A stretch of 42,630 nucleotides of DNA, taken from NCBI GenBank assembly GCA_004020545.1, contig SAQE01000055.1:1-42630 (forward strand), written 5' to 3'. This DNA comes from Mesorhizobium sp. Lineage in GTDB: Bacteria > Pseudomonadota > Alphaproteobacteria > Rhizobiales > Rhizobiaceae. A program made the translations under genes and the position numbers. Under the pieces are notes generated by a model, which saw nothing but the letters and a program-made list of their open reading frames with translations, had not been told where the DNA came from and ran no database searches. Each line of letters opens with the position of its first letter. Within the stretch, counting starts at the first letter, position 1. Shown here piece after piece: positions 26,767-34,302 of the stretch.

Positions 26767-28176
26767 TCAACGCTTTCGCCAACCTCCAGCCACGGCAATC
26801 ACCACTGCCGCCACGACCAGCCCCACCGCCACGGCGAAGGTGAAGCGCATGCCACCGGCAACCGCTTCCGGTGCCGCGCCGGCGATGTCCCCCGCCCCCA
26901 CCGCGAAGGCAAACACCGCACCCATCGCCGCCGTGCCGGTCACGAGGCCGAGATTGCGTGATAGGCTCAGCATCCCCGAGACCACGCCGCGCTGGCCCTG
27001 ATCGACGTCGGCCATGACGGCGGTGTTGTTGGCCGCCTGGAAGAGCTGGTAGCCGGGGCTCAGCACGACGATCGCCGACGCGTAGCCGGCGACGCCGAAC
27101 AGCCCCGGCAGCACCGCGAGCGCAACGCAGCCAGTGGCCATCAGCACCAGCCCGGCGACGACCATCGCCGACGCGCCGAGGCGATCGACGACGCGGCCGG
27201 CGACCACGCCGCACAGCGCCGATACGATCGGGCCTATGGAGAGAACGACGCCGACCAGCGCTTCGCTCAAGCCCAGCGCGCGAGACAGGAAGAAGGGCCC
27301 GACCACCAGCGTCGCCATCATCACCGTCGAGACCAGCGCGTTCATGGCAAGGCTCGGCGCCAGCACCGGATCGCGGAACAGCGCGGGCTTGACCAAAGGC
27401 GAGGTCACCTTGCCCTCGGCGTAGAGGAACAGGCCGGCGCCGAGAGTGGCCGCAGCCAGCAGCGCCACGTTCATGCCGCCGAAATGATCGCGCCCCATCG
27501 TCATCGACAGCGCGTAGGCGGTGAGCGTCAGCGCCAGCAGGATCGTGCCTAGTGTGTCGAAGCGCAGCCGCTCTCCCCTCGCATCTGTCCGGCCCGGCAG
27601 GAAGCGCCGGGCGAGCAGGACAGCGGCAATGCCAAGCCCGGCATTGACGAAGAAGATCGCACGCCAGCCGAAAGAGGCGATCAGCACGCCGCCGAGCGAT
27701 GGCCCAAGGGCTGTGCCGATGGCCGACATGGTGCCGAGCAGGCCCATGGCGCTGCCGATGCGCTCCTTCGGCACTGTCTCGCCGACGAAGGCAATGGTCA
27801 GCGCCATCATCACCGCAGCACCCAGGCCTTGCACGGCTCGGGCGGCGACCAGCAGCGGCAGCGTCGGCGCGAGCGCCGCCGCCAACGACGCGGCGCTGAA
27901 CAGGCCAAGGCCGGCGACCAGCAGCAAGCGGCGACCGACGAGATCGCCCAGCCGTCCGACGCTGACGATGAGCGCGGTGATGGCCAAGAGATAGGCGAGC
28001 ACCACCCACTGCACCGCCGCGAAGGAGGCAGCGAAGGCTCTGCTCAGCGTCGGCAGCGCGACATTGGCGATGCTGGCGCTGAGCGAGGACAAGAGCATTG
28101 CCAGCGACAGGCTGGCCAGCGCGCCGGTCGTCGAGCGGCTTGCCGGTACGGCGGCTGTATCGGCGATGTCGGTCAT
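26767..28176 (-). CDS. MFS transporter, DHA2 (drug:H+ antiporter) type
   Basis: 469 residues with about 14 hydrophobic segments. The loop 2-3 motif A is SVGRLGDLVGRR, and motif C is LGTMSAIGTALGPSLGGVL, marking it as an exporter. The ATG at 28176 has GGAG about eight bases upstream; longer frames to 28254 add a non-hydrophobic tail and are not used. Divergent from the LysR gene at 28311 across 134 bp. Likely role: efflux of toxic compounds, controlled by LysR. Confidence 0.92.
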   Translation of the reverse strand: MTDIADTAAVPASRSTTGALASLSLAMLLSSLSASIANVALPTLSRAFAASFAAVQWVVLAYLLAITALIVSVGRLGDLVGRRLLLVAGLGLFSAASLAAALAPTLPLLVAARAVQGLGAAVMMALTIAFVGETVPKERIGSAMGLLGTMSAIGTALGPSLGGVLIASFGWRAIFFVNAGLGIAAVLLARRFLPGRTDARGERLRFDTLGTILLALTLTAYALSMTMGRDHFGGMNVALLAAATLGAGLFLYAEGKVTSPLVKPALFRDPVLAPSLAMNALVSTVMMATLVVGPFFLSRALGLSEALVGVVLSIGPIVSALCGVVAGRVVDRLGASAMVVAGLVLMATGCVALAVLPGLFGVAGYASAIVVLSPGYQLFQAANNTAVMADVDQGQRGVVSGMLSLSRNLGLVTGTAAMGAVFAFAVGAGDIAGAAPEAVAGGMRFTFAVAVGLVVAAVVIAVAGGWRKR

Positions 28177-28310
28177 GGTTCTTCTCCGGCTCAGGTGAAA
28201 CTTGCCGGGAAAATAAGCGCGCGGCTGATATGGCGGAATGCGCAGCATTTGCATTTGAACAGTGCATGAAACGCCATGTCATACAGCCGCAACCGTGCTA
28301 TTGTCGCGCC

Positions 28311-29228
28311 ATGTCGCGACCCGATCTCAACCTGCTCGTCACGCTGGATGTGCTGCTTGCCGAAGGCAGCGTTGCCAAGGCGGCACGGCGGCTGAAGCTC
28401 AGCCCCTCGGCGATGAGCCGCGCCTTGGCAAGGCTGCGCGAGGCGACCGGCGATCCGCTTTTGGTGCGCGCCGGGCGCGGCCTGGTGCCGACGCCGCGCG
28501 CCGTCGAGCTCGGCGCCGAGGTCGGCCGGCTGGTGAGGGACGCGGAGGCCGTACTGCGTCCGGCAGAGCGGCTCGACCTCAAGCGCCTCTCGCGCGACTT
28601 CACGCTGCGCAACAGCGATGGTTTCGTGGAAAATTTCGGCCCTGCCCTGCTCGCCCGCGTCGCCGAGGAGGCGCCGGGCGTGCAGCTCCGCTTCGTGCCG
28701 AAACCCGACAAGGACAGCGCGCCGATGCGCGAGGGCAGCGTCGACCTCGAAACCGGCGTGGTCGGCGGCTCGACCGGGCCGGAGGTGCGGGCGCAGGCGC
28801 TGTTCCGCGACCGCTTCGTCGGCGTGGCGCGCATAGGCCACCCTTTGGGCGAAGGCAAGATCACCGCCGCCCGTTTCGCCGCCGGCCGCCACATATTGAT
28901 CTCGCGCCGGGGGCTGGACCGCGGGCCGGTCGACGATGCGCTGGAACTCGCCGGGCTGACGCGCACGATCGCCACCGTGGTCGGCGGTTTTTCGGAAGCG
29001 CTGGCGCTGGCGCGCGGCTCCGACCTCATCGCCACGGTACCCGAGCGCTACACCGGCAAGCTCCGCGAAGGCCTGTTCACCTTCGCGCTGCCGGTGCGGC
29101 TCGCCGGGCTCACCATCTCGCTGCTATGGCACCCGCGCGTCGACGCCGACCCGGCGCATCGCTGGCTGCGAGGGATCGTGCGCGAAGTGTGCGGGGGACA
29201 GAAGCTGCCAATCTCCTCCAGGGGATGA
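28311..29228 (+). CDS. LysR family regulator
   Basis: 305 residues. Winged helix at the N terminus (LLVTLDVLLAEGSVAKAARR, then LSPSAMSRALARLRE) resembling NodD/LysR-type members that start RPDLNLL; a substrate-binding domain follows. The ATG at 28311 was chosen because SRPDLNLL is the usual N terminus. The divergent 134-bp region carries TGCA-N9-TGCA (TGCATTTGAACAGTGCA), a candidate LysR box. Target presumably the MFS exporter. Confidence 0.92.
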   Translation: MSRPDLNLLVTLDVLLAEGSVAKAARRLKLSPSAMSRALARLREATGDPLLVRAGRGLVPTPRAVELGAEVGRLVRDAEAVLRPAERLDLKRLSRDFTLRNSDGFVENFGPALLARVAEEAPGVQLRFVPKPDKDSAPMREGSVDLETGVVGGSTGPEVRAQALFRDRFVGVARIGHPLGEGKITAARFAAGRHILISRRGLDRGPVDDALELAGLTRTIATVVGGFSEALALARGSDLIATVPERYTGKLREGLFTFALPVRLAGLTISLLWHPRVDADPAHRWLRGIVREVCGGQKLPISSRG

Positions 29229-29433
29229 GATCAGCTATCGCGACCACTTTCGCAATCGCATCAAGCCAGCCTGCGAACGCCGCCATGCTTGCATTGCAGG
29301 TCGCATTCCGCCTCATTAGCTTAGGCTAAACAATGTTATCTATCCGCTTGCCGAACAAACGGGCGCATGCCTTGGAACCCGCGCACCGCCGTCGCGGCGT
29401 TACCAAGCCCGTTTGGAACCGGCCGGAGGCTGT

Positions 29434-29634
29434 TTGAGCGATTTCAGAAAGTTCGCCTGCCCTCAATGCCAGGGGGCAGGCAAGTTGTTCCAATGCGACA
29501 AGTGGGTCGCCTCCAACGGCACCTGCTGCCCGGCCGGCAGCCGCCGCGACAATTGCCCCGGCCAGAGGCTGACCTGCCAGAGCTGCAACGGGACCGGCCT
29601 GCGCGGCTACAGCGTGCCAGTCAGTCAGGAATAG
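29434..29634 (+). CDS. Small Cys-rich zinc-binding protein (CxxCxGxG)
   Basis: 66 residues from a TTG at 29434 behind GGAGG (four-base spacer); no ATG is available. Two DnaJ-type half-sites are visible, CPQCQGAGK and CQSCNGTGL, with more Cys between them (FQC, TCCPAG, DNCPG). This suggests a small zinc-ribbon-like fold, as in the central domain of DnaJ or in Tsi/BSD2-type proteins. It stands alone 205 bp after the LysR gene; 29229-29433 and 29635-29897 show nothing further. Function unknown. Confidence 0.65.
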   Translation: MSDFRKFACPQCQGAGKLFQCDKWVASNGTCCPAGSRRDNCPGQRLTCQSCNGTGLRGYSVPVSQE

Positions 29635-29897
29635 CCATTTCCGGACCCAAAGCCGGCGGGAAACTTTGCTCCGTCCGGACCTGTTTTTTTGTCGACAGAC
29701 GAAATCGCGAAGCAAAGCGAGAGCCGCTGCCGAAAAAGGACGTCGGCGCGATCCGCCGCGCCCCACGCCAGATCGATGCGAACAGCCATTTATCTTTAAA
29801 GTATTTCTGATCGCCATATGAAACTTAATCGTCAAGCATTCGTAACTCATATCTATCGCAACATAGGCGATATGCAAATCAACTGGAGAATTACATC

Positions 29898-30143
29898 ATG
29901 AACATCGAATTTGCCATTCTTGGCATCTTCACGGCGTCGATGCTTGCCAGTTCGGCTTTCGCCGGCGCGCTCGACAATCCGGCAACCACGCCCTCCTTCA
30001 CCACAGGCAGCATCAAGGCGATGACGGGGAGCAAAGCGATGACCAACTCGGGCTGGACAAGTTCCAGGGAATGCACCCACGCCATCGACGTCCAGCACAA
30101 CGACCGCTGCGCCACCACCAAGCAGCTCGGCGGTGCGAATTGA
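29898..30143 (+). CDS. Small secreted hypothetical protein
   Basis: 81 residues with a signal peptide (IEFAILGIFTASMLASSAFA) and a short Thr/Ser-rich mature part with two Cys (RECTHAI and DRCATT) that could form a disulfide. A GGAG lies 12 bases upstream of the ATG; the upstream 100 bases are AT-rich. No named family recognised. Confidence 0.7.
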   Translation: MNIEFAILGIFTASMLASSAFAGALDNPATTPSFTTGSIKAMTGSKAMTNSGWTSSRECTHAIDVQHNDRCATTKQLGGAN

Positions 30144-30153
30144 CGAGACAGCC

Positions 30154-30175
30154 AATCTCCCCTTGCCGGGGAGAT
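30154..30175. repeat. Family B repeat fragment
   Basis: atctccccttgccggggaga is a self-complementary piece of family B, just after the small secreted gene. Confidence 0.45.
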
Positions 30176-30212
30176 CACGCGCTGCTTGGCCTTCGCCTTG
30201 CGGCGTGCCCTT

Positions 30213-30335
30213 TCAAGCGCTGGCGCCGCCCATCAGCGCGGCGATCAACGTCGCCACGAAAATGAGCAACCCTAGCGCCATACGATCCAGCCACGTTTTG
30301 CGCCTGGCGAGAATCTCGAGCAACCGATCGGTCAT
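30213..30335 (-). CDS. Very small single-helix membrane protein (40 aa)
   Basis: 40 residues: a basic N-terminal part (MTDRLLEILARRKTWLDR) then one hydrophobic helix (ALGLLIFVATLIAALMGGAS). The ATG at 30335 follows GGGAGG with a five-base spacer, a strong Shine-Dalgarno. This supports a real gene that standard length cut-offs miss. Topology is probably N-in. No homologue is recognised; a regulator of a membrane complex is one possibility. Confidence 0.55.
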   Translation of the reverse strand: MTDRLLEILARRKTWLDRMALGLLIFVATLIAALMGGASA

Positions 30336-30947
30336 CGCACCCTCCCGCTCGCATCGGCATATCATACCACACCGGCGTCAGGGCACCATGAAGCTGTTCA
30401 CAAAGGTGCCCTAATCTCTGCCCTCCAGACAACGGCTTCCGTCTGCCGTGCAGACCGCTCCCTCAACCCCTCGGGGGGGAGATTTGGCCGCTCAAAGAGC
30501 GATATCTGGCGCCAGTGTTGCGTTGCGGAAATGCCCCCAAAAAAAGTCAGGTTGAGAACCGAGCCTCGAAAACAGGGCAGCCGGGGAAAAACGAACCTAT
30601 TCAAGCGGATAGGCACACATGCCGCAGCAGGCCCGCGGGATGGCCAAAAAGCCCGGAAATCCGCCATTTTTCGGGCCTGCTGCAACCGCAATGGCGTGAT
30701 CGCGGGAGAACGATTTCGGCCCTGCGCAATGCGAAAAACGCCTCGCGCCGGGCTCCTCCCCCGGCGTTGACAGCAGGCACGGCCAATGGCACTCCGCAGT
30801 CACTGGTCACGCCATGACCGTTGCTGTTGGGGACGGACGGGGTTTCAGCAGCTTGGCGGCGGCGCCGGACGGGCGGGCACCTGCGCAGTGTGTACCGCCC
30901 GCTCCTGGCCGGGAGCGGCGCGAACCTCATGTCAGGCCATGCGTCTG
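30336..30947. other. 612-bp gap: repeat fragment and structured inverted repeat
   Basis: No convincing gene. About 30415-30500 holds a degenerate family B piece (ctccctcaacccctcgggg). GCAGCAGGCCCG (30624-30635) and CGGGCCTGCTGC (30672-30683) form a perfect 12-bp stem with a 36-base interior that can pair further. Another weaker stem, gggcgggcac / gtgtaccgcccgc, lies near 30868-30903. The open frames here are short and without Shine-Dalgarno sites. A structured small RNA is possible but unproven. Confidence 0.4.
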
Positions 30948-31037
30948 TTAGAGCGTTACCGACGAGCCGTTGGCGGCCGTGACGGCGGAAAGCTTTCCAC
31001 GCTTGTCAAGCGTCGGCTTGCTGTATGCCTTCTTCAT
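30948..31037 (-). CDS. Putative RiPP precursor peptide 1 (29 aa)
   Basis: 29 residues. Leader-like part MKKAYSKPTLDKRGKLSAVT, then a short tail AANGSSVTL. The YxxPxL element plus a Thr near the leader end is the layout of lasso-type precursor leaders, where YxxP binds the RRE protein and the Thr sits at -2. The tail has no Asp/Glu, so a normal lasso ring cannot form. AAGGGGG precedes the ATG. It lies 87 bp downstream of peptide 2 on the same strand. Rhizobial genomes contain similar orphan 'putative RiPP precursor' genes, as I recall. The coding call is supported mostly by the match to peptide 2. Confidence 0.72.
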   Translation of the reverse strand: MKKAYSKPTLDKRGKLSAVTAANGSSVTL

Positions 31038-31124
31038 CGAGATTCCCCCTTGAACACGATCTGCGCAAAATGAGCGCCGCGGGGAGCGATTGTCAAGTTT
31101 GGACGGTCGGCGGCCGGGCGGATC

Positions 31125-31217
31125 TCAGAACGTGAATCCGGACGACGGCGCGGCGGCGGTCACAGCCGAAAGCCTGTCGCGCTTTTGCAGCCTGGGCTTT
31201 TCGTAGATCTTCTTCAT
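31125..31217 (-). CDS. Putative RiPP precursor peptide 2 (30 aa)
   Basis: 30 residues, beginning MKKIYEKPRLQKRDRLSAVT and ending AAAPSSGFTF. Aligned with peptide 1 it keeps MKK, Y, KP, L, KR, LSAVTAA, while the tail differs; this pattern of constant leader and variable core is typical of ribosomal natural-product precursors. AGGA lies ahead of the ATG. It starts 69 bp after the stop of the 310-residue gene on the same strand, so co-transcription is likely. No cyclase, protease or RRE gene is present in the window. Confidence 0.75.
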   Translation of the reverse strand: MKKIYEKPRLQKRDRLSAVTAAAPSSGFTF

Positions 31218-31286
31218 CGTCCGTTCCTGGGCGGGTCAACGACCGGCGCAGGTGAGCGCGATGTGGCCGCCCTGTCAAGCACGCCC

Positions 31287-32219
31287 TTAGCCCGCATGCT
31301 GCAGCCAGCGGCGGTCGAACACTTCGATGATGGCGCGGAATTCGGCCGGCGGAATCTGGTTGACGCCGCCGTCGCTTTCGGCGCTGAGGAACCGGCCTAG
31401 CTGCCGGTCGACCGCGTCCGGATGCTCGATGACGATGCCGAGGCTCGCCAGGTCGGCGGCGATCGAGGTTCCAGGCGGCAAGTACCCGCCCCATTGTTCG
31501 GCGGCGGGCGCATCGCGCAGGCGCACCAACAAGATCCTGGTGAGCGAGGGCTGCGGCTCGGGGCCGATGATAGCGGTGCCGCACATATAGCCGCCGAGCA
31601 CACTCACCGGCTGCGTCTGCGGAAACAGGCAAAGGAAGAACTGCGCCTCGCCGCCGACCTCCTTCAGATGCAGATAGAGGCTGCGCTTTGCCGGCGTGAC
31701 CGGGCCGCCGAGCTGCAACTGGCCGGTCGGCAACGTCTCGCGATAGGTGGCCGTGAACCCATGCACGCCCGGACCGGCCTCGATCGACAGGCGGCCCCTG
31801 ATGAGCTGGCCGCGATAATAGGGCGACCAGGCGCGTGAATAGCAGGCGTAGGTCCCGGCAAGCGCCAGGCCGACGCCCTTGTCGTCGTGCCCGGGCGAGG
31901 CCTCCGACTGGGCGCTTGCGCGGCGTTCGAGCTCCGCCGTGTCGATGCCGTGGCGTGCCGCTATCGTGGCCGCGAAGGTCGGCAGATCGCTCTCGGCGAT
32001 CCAGGCGCCGGGCTGTTCGAGGCGCAGCACCTTCGCCCAATCTTCATAGACGCTGTGCTCGCGAGGCTGGGCGCGGCCCTGCAGCCATTTATCGGCGCGG
32101 CCGACATCGAACGCCGTCCTCGGATTGACGGCGCGGAACGCCGCCGCCAGGTCCTTGCGGGTGGCGGTTCCCAGCACGACCGAAGTCAGCCGTAGCTTCT
32201 GCGCGATATTCAGTGCCAT
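31287..32219 (-). CDS. Unrecognised 310-residue protein upstream of the peptide genes
   Basis: 310 residues. The N-terminal ~90 residues look like a divergent helix-turn-helix domain (IAQKLRLTSVVLGTATRKDL, ADKWLQGRAQPREHSVYEDW). The remainder (~115-300) is a mixed alpha/beta region with GTYACYSRAWSPYYRGQLIR, GYMCGTAIIGPEPQ and GGYLPPGTSIAADL that I cannot assign. No signal peptide or membrane helix. It is first in a same-strand run with the two peptide genes, so a regulator of them, perhaps ligand-responsive, is the simplest idea. That link is by position only. Confidence 0.8.
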   Translation of the reverse strand: MALNIAQKLRLTSVVLGTATRKDLAAAFRAVNPRTAFDVGRADKWLQGRAQPREHSVYEDWAKVLRLEQPGAWIAESDLPTFAATIAARHGIDTAELERRASAQSEASPGHDDKGVGLALAGTYACYSRAWSPYYRGQLIRGRLSIEAGPGVHGFTATYRETLPTGQLQLGGPVTPAKRSLYLHLKEVGGEAQFFLCLFPQTQPVSVLGGYMCGTAIIGPEPQPSLTRILLVRLRDAPAAEQWGGYLPPGTSIAADLASLGIVIEHPDAVDRQLGRFLSAESDGGVNQIPPAEFRAIIEVFDRRWLQHAG

Positions 32220-32603
32220 CCGGCTACACCTGCTGCATCCCGACGGAATCGGGCTTGGCCTCCTGTTCCAGCGAAGATCATGCTTTTCACGCTCACCGCA
32301 AGGTCAAGGTGCAAGGCATTTCACCTGGATCCACGCTCTTAGCCGGCTAGTTTTCCATATGCTAATATTCCAGGAATTCCAGAGAATTCCACGGTGTTCC
32401 GCATGTACTCCCTTTTCGGGTCGGCGACCAGCGCTAAGCTCGCGATGGGCAAGGGGCAGACCGTCAGGAAAAACGCGCTGAATGTGGGGCTTGAGCTCCC
32501 CTTCCTTCGTTGCAGTGACAGCTCGATTTCGGGCAACGGCGAAACCCGGCTTTCGGGAACAACCGAACCGTAATGCCACCTCATCAGGAAGGAACGACAC
32601 CAG
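32220..32603. promoter_or_regulatory. 384-bp divergent region with helically phased TTCC boxes
   Basis: This region separates the 310-residue gene (minus strand) from the small membrane protein at 32604 (plus strand). TTCC occurs at 32353, 32368, 32377, 32387 and 32397; the last four are 9, 10 and 10 bp apart, i.e. on one face of the helix, inside ATTCCAGGAATTCCAGAGAA. This looks like an operator array. A 56-codon frame (32403-32573) is also open but lacks a Shine-Dalgarno and is not called. Confidence 0.45.
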
Positions 32604-32843
32604 ATGACCTCAACCGCCTCTTCCAGACTCACCTTCATTGTATTCACCGCGGGCTGCATCGCATTGGCGCTGCTCTTCGCGAACGCGCCTGACGGAGGAT
32701 TTCCGTCGAAATACGCCAAGGCGCCCGCGGCGCAGGCTGTTCAACCGACGCGCATCGCCATCGACAACGAAGCGCACGCGATACGCTTCTACATCGACGG
32801 CAAGCAGGTCGCCCTGCTCGACGCGTCCGGTTTCAAGCAATGA
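32604..32843 (+). CDS. Small membrane-anchored hypothetical protein
   Basis: 79 residues. One N-terminal hydrophobic segment ([18 protein letters not shown]) is followed by a short exported part with [27 protein letters not shown] lies 10-16 bases before the ATG. A Cys inside the helix (TAGCIAL) is not a clean lipobox. It may be co-transcribed with the secreted protein gene that starts 31 bp downstream. Function unknown. Confidence 0.7.
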   Translation: MTSTASSRLTFIVFTAGCIALALLFANAPDGGFPSKYAKAPAAQAVQPTRIAIDNEAHAIRFYIDGKQVALLDASGFKQ

Positions 32844-32874
32844 GGAGGCGGCAAAGCCAAGAGGGAACATCGTC

Positions 32875-33105
32875 ATGAAAATCATCCTGTCGGCGCTATC
32901 GGCGCTTCTCCTCATGCTTGCCCTGTCGCAAGCTGCTGAAGCCAAAACAAAAACCCTGGTGACCGAAACAAAGAACTGCGCCGAGAAAACTCGGCAACTG
33001 CTGGACCAGACGTCCACCGGCGGAATTGTGCCTCCGGCCGGCGCGATGGCGAAGGCCGCCGAACCGGGCCAAGCCTATCCGCCGCCGCTGGACCTGCATT
33101 TCTAG
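32875..33105 (+). CDS. Small secreted hypothetical protein
   Basis: 76 residues with a signal peptide (IILSALSALLLMLALSQAAEA) and a mature part with one Cys (TKNCAEK) and a Pro-rich end (QAYPPPLDLHF). GAGGGA lies 9 bases before the ATG. Same direction as and close behind the small membrane protein. No family recognised. Confidence 0.65.
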   Translation: MKIILSALSALLLMLALSQAAEAKTKTLVTETKNCAEKTRQLLDQTSTGGIVPPAGAMAKAAEPGQAYPPPLDLHF

Positions 33106-33415
33106 CGATTCGGGCGGACCGCCGTCTCGTGACCGGGAACGCGAGGACGAACGGACCCGGCCGAGCAAAGGCCGCATCGAATAGCCACCCGGCCAGCCTG
33201 AGGGTTGGGGGCTTGGCGCTGCCGGCGGGGGCCGGCGCCCGCCCGCGCGGATCGCAAGGCTGCGGTCCGCGCGGGCCAAATTTCCGGGGCCAGTTTTTCG
33301 GGCCAAGTTTTTCTTGGGGCCAAGTCATTCTTGACGAAAGGACGGCGAACCGGAAAGCTCGTCGCGCCGCGGCGCCAGGAGGCGCCGCGCGACGGGCTTT
33401 GAGGGAGGCCATGCC
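33106..33415. repeat. 310-bp gap with a short tandem repeat
   Basis: At 33273-33332 four related units follow one another: gggccaaatttcc, ggggccagtttttc, gggccaagtttttctt, ggggccaagtcattctt. The rest is very GC-rich (gcgccgcggcgccaggaggc near 33368) and shows no gene. The tandem motif is of unknown function. Confidence 0.5.
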
Positions 33416-33910
33416 ATGCCGGGTGCCGACGAAAAGCTTGCCGCGCTCGGCATCGTCTTGCCGCCACCGCTGAAACTGCCGCCGAGCATGCTGCTGCCCT
33501 TTCCATGGGTCAATGTGCGCGGCGACCGCGCCTATATCTCGGGCCACGGGCCGCAGGAGCCGGGCGGCTCGCTCGCCGGCCCGTTCGGCGTGGTCGGCGA
33601 CAGTGTCTCGCTGGAAGAGGCGCGGGCTTCCGCACGCAAGGTCGGGCTGTCGATGCTCGGGAGCCTCAAGCGCGAGCTCGGCAGCCTCGACAGGATCACC
33701 GGCTGGTGCCGCGTGCACGGCATGGTCAATTCGGCGCCGGGCTTTACCCAGACGCCGGCGGTGATGAACGGCTTTTCGGAGCTTATCCTCGAGGTCTTCG
33801 GGCCGGAGGTCGGCCGCCATGCCCGCACGGCAATAGGGGTCGCGGCCCTGCCCTTCGATCTCCCGGTCGAAATCGAGGCTGAGGTGACGATTGAGGGGGG
33901 ATCGGCTTGA
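33416..33910 (+). CDS. RidA family protein (YjgF/UK114)
   Basis: 164 residues. RidA-type fold with SGHGPQEPGGSLAGPFGVVG, VGLSMLGSLKRELGSLDRIT, and the conserved HARTAIGVAALPFDLPVEIE containing the Arg that binds the carboxylate in RidA. Canonical RidA deaminates reactive enamine/imine intermediates of PLP enzymes; this longer subgroup (about 150-165 residues) has no firmly known role. Stand-alone; GGGAGG lies just ahead of the start. Confidence 0.92.
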   Translation: MPGADEKLAALGIVLPPPLKLPPSMLLPFPWVNVRGDRAYISGHGPQEPGGSLAGPFGVVGDSVSLEEARASARKVGLSMLGSLKRELGSLDRITGWCRVHGMVNSAPGFTQTPAVMNGFSELILEVFGPEVGRHARTAIGVAALPFDLPVEIEAEVTIEGGSA

Positions 33911-33970
33911 CCAGCCCATCGTCGGCGCGATAGGCGGACGCACCGTCATTCAAACGATGAAAGCCCCGCC

Positions 33971-34192
33971 ATGACAGACGCGATCGTAAAAGACAGCAAC
34001 GGCACGCCGCTGAAGGATGGCGACTCCGTGACCCTGATCAAGGACCTCAAGGTCAAGGGCACGTCCGAGACCATCAAGCGCGGCACGCTGGTGAAGAACA
34101 TCCGCCTCACTGGCAATCTCGGCGAGATCGAATGCAACACCAAGCAGGTGAAGGGCCTGGTGCTGAAGACGGAGTTTTTGAAGAAGGCGTGA
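33971..34192 (+). CDS. PhnA/YjdM-like domain protein, short form
   Basis: 73 residues that match only the C-terminal domain of PhnA-type proteins (VKDSNGTPLKDGDSVTLIKD, then LKVKGTSETIKRGTLVKNIR). The N-terminal zinc ribbon of full-length YjdM is missing. No frame upstream supplies it, so it is a natural short form rather than a recent break. Sixty bp after RidA on the same strand. Despite the name, this family has no proven link to phosphonate use. Confidence 0.88.
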   Translation: MTDAIVKDSNGTPLKDGDSVTLIKDLKVKGTSETIKRGTLVKNIRLTGNLGEIECNTKQVKGLVLKTEFLKKA

Positions 34193-34302
34193 TTTGCGGG
34201 GCTGCAGCTTCGGCGCCGCGCCCACTCCCTCTATGTTGCACTGCGTTAGATTTGTTGCATTGCAATATGGAGGCCTAGCGGCAACTCTTTGTCCAAGGCG
34301 GG

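Noticed and set aside
29326-29877. Minus-strand frame opposite the zinc-ribbon gene
   Set aside because: No recognisable domain and no Shine-Dalgarno; the opposite strand has Cys motifs consistent with coding.
30948-31217. A classical lasso peptide cluster
   Set aside because: Leaders look lasso-like, but the tails lack an Asp/Glu ring acceptor and no lasso synthetase genes are present; only 'RiPP-like precursor' is supported.
32556-32571. EcfG promoter before the small gene at 32604
   Set aside because: GGAAC is present, but the nearest CCGT is only 7 bases away, so spacing does not fit.
32403-32573. 56-residue open frame (MYSLFGSATSAKLAMG...)
   Set aside because: No Shine-Dalgarno, no signal or domain, and it overlaps the phased promoter region; left as part of the intergenic note.
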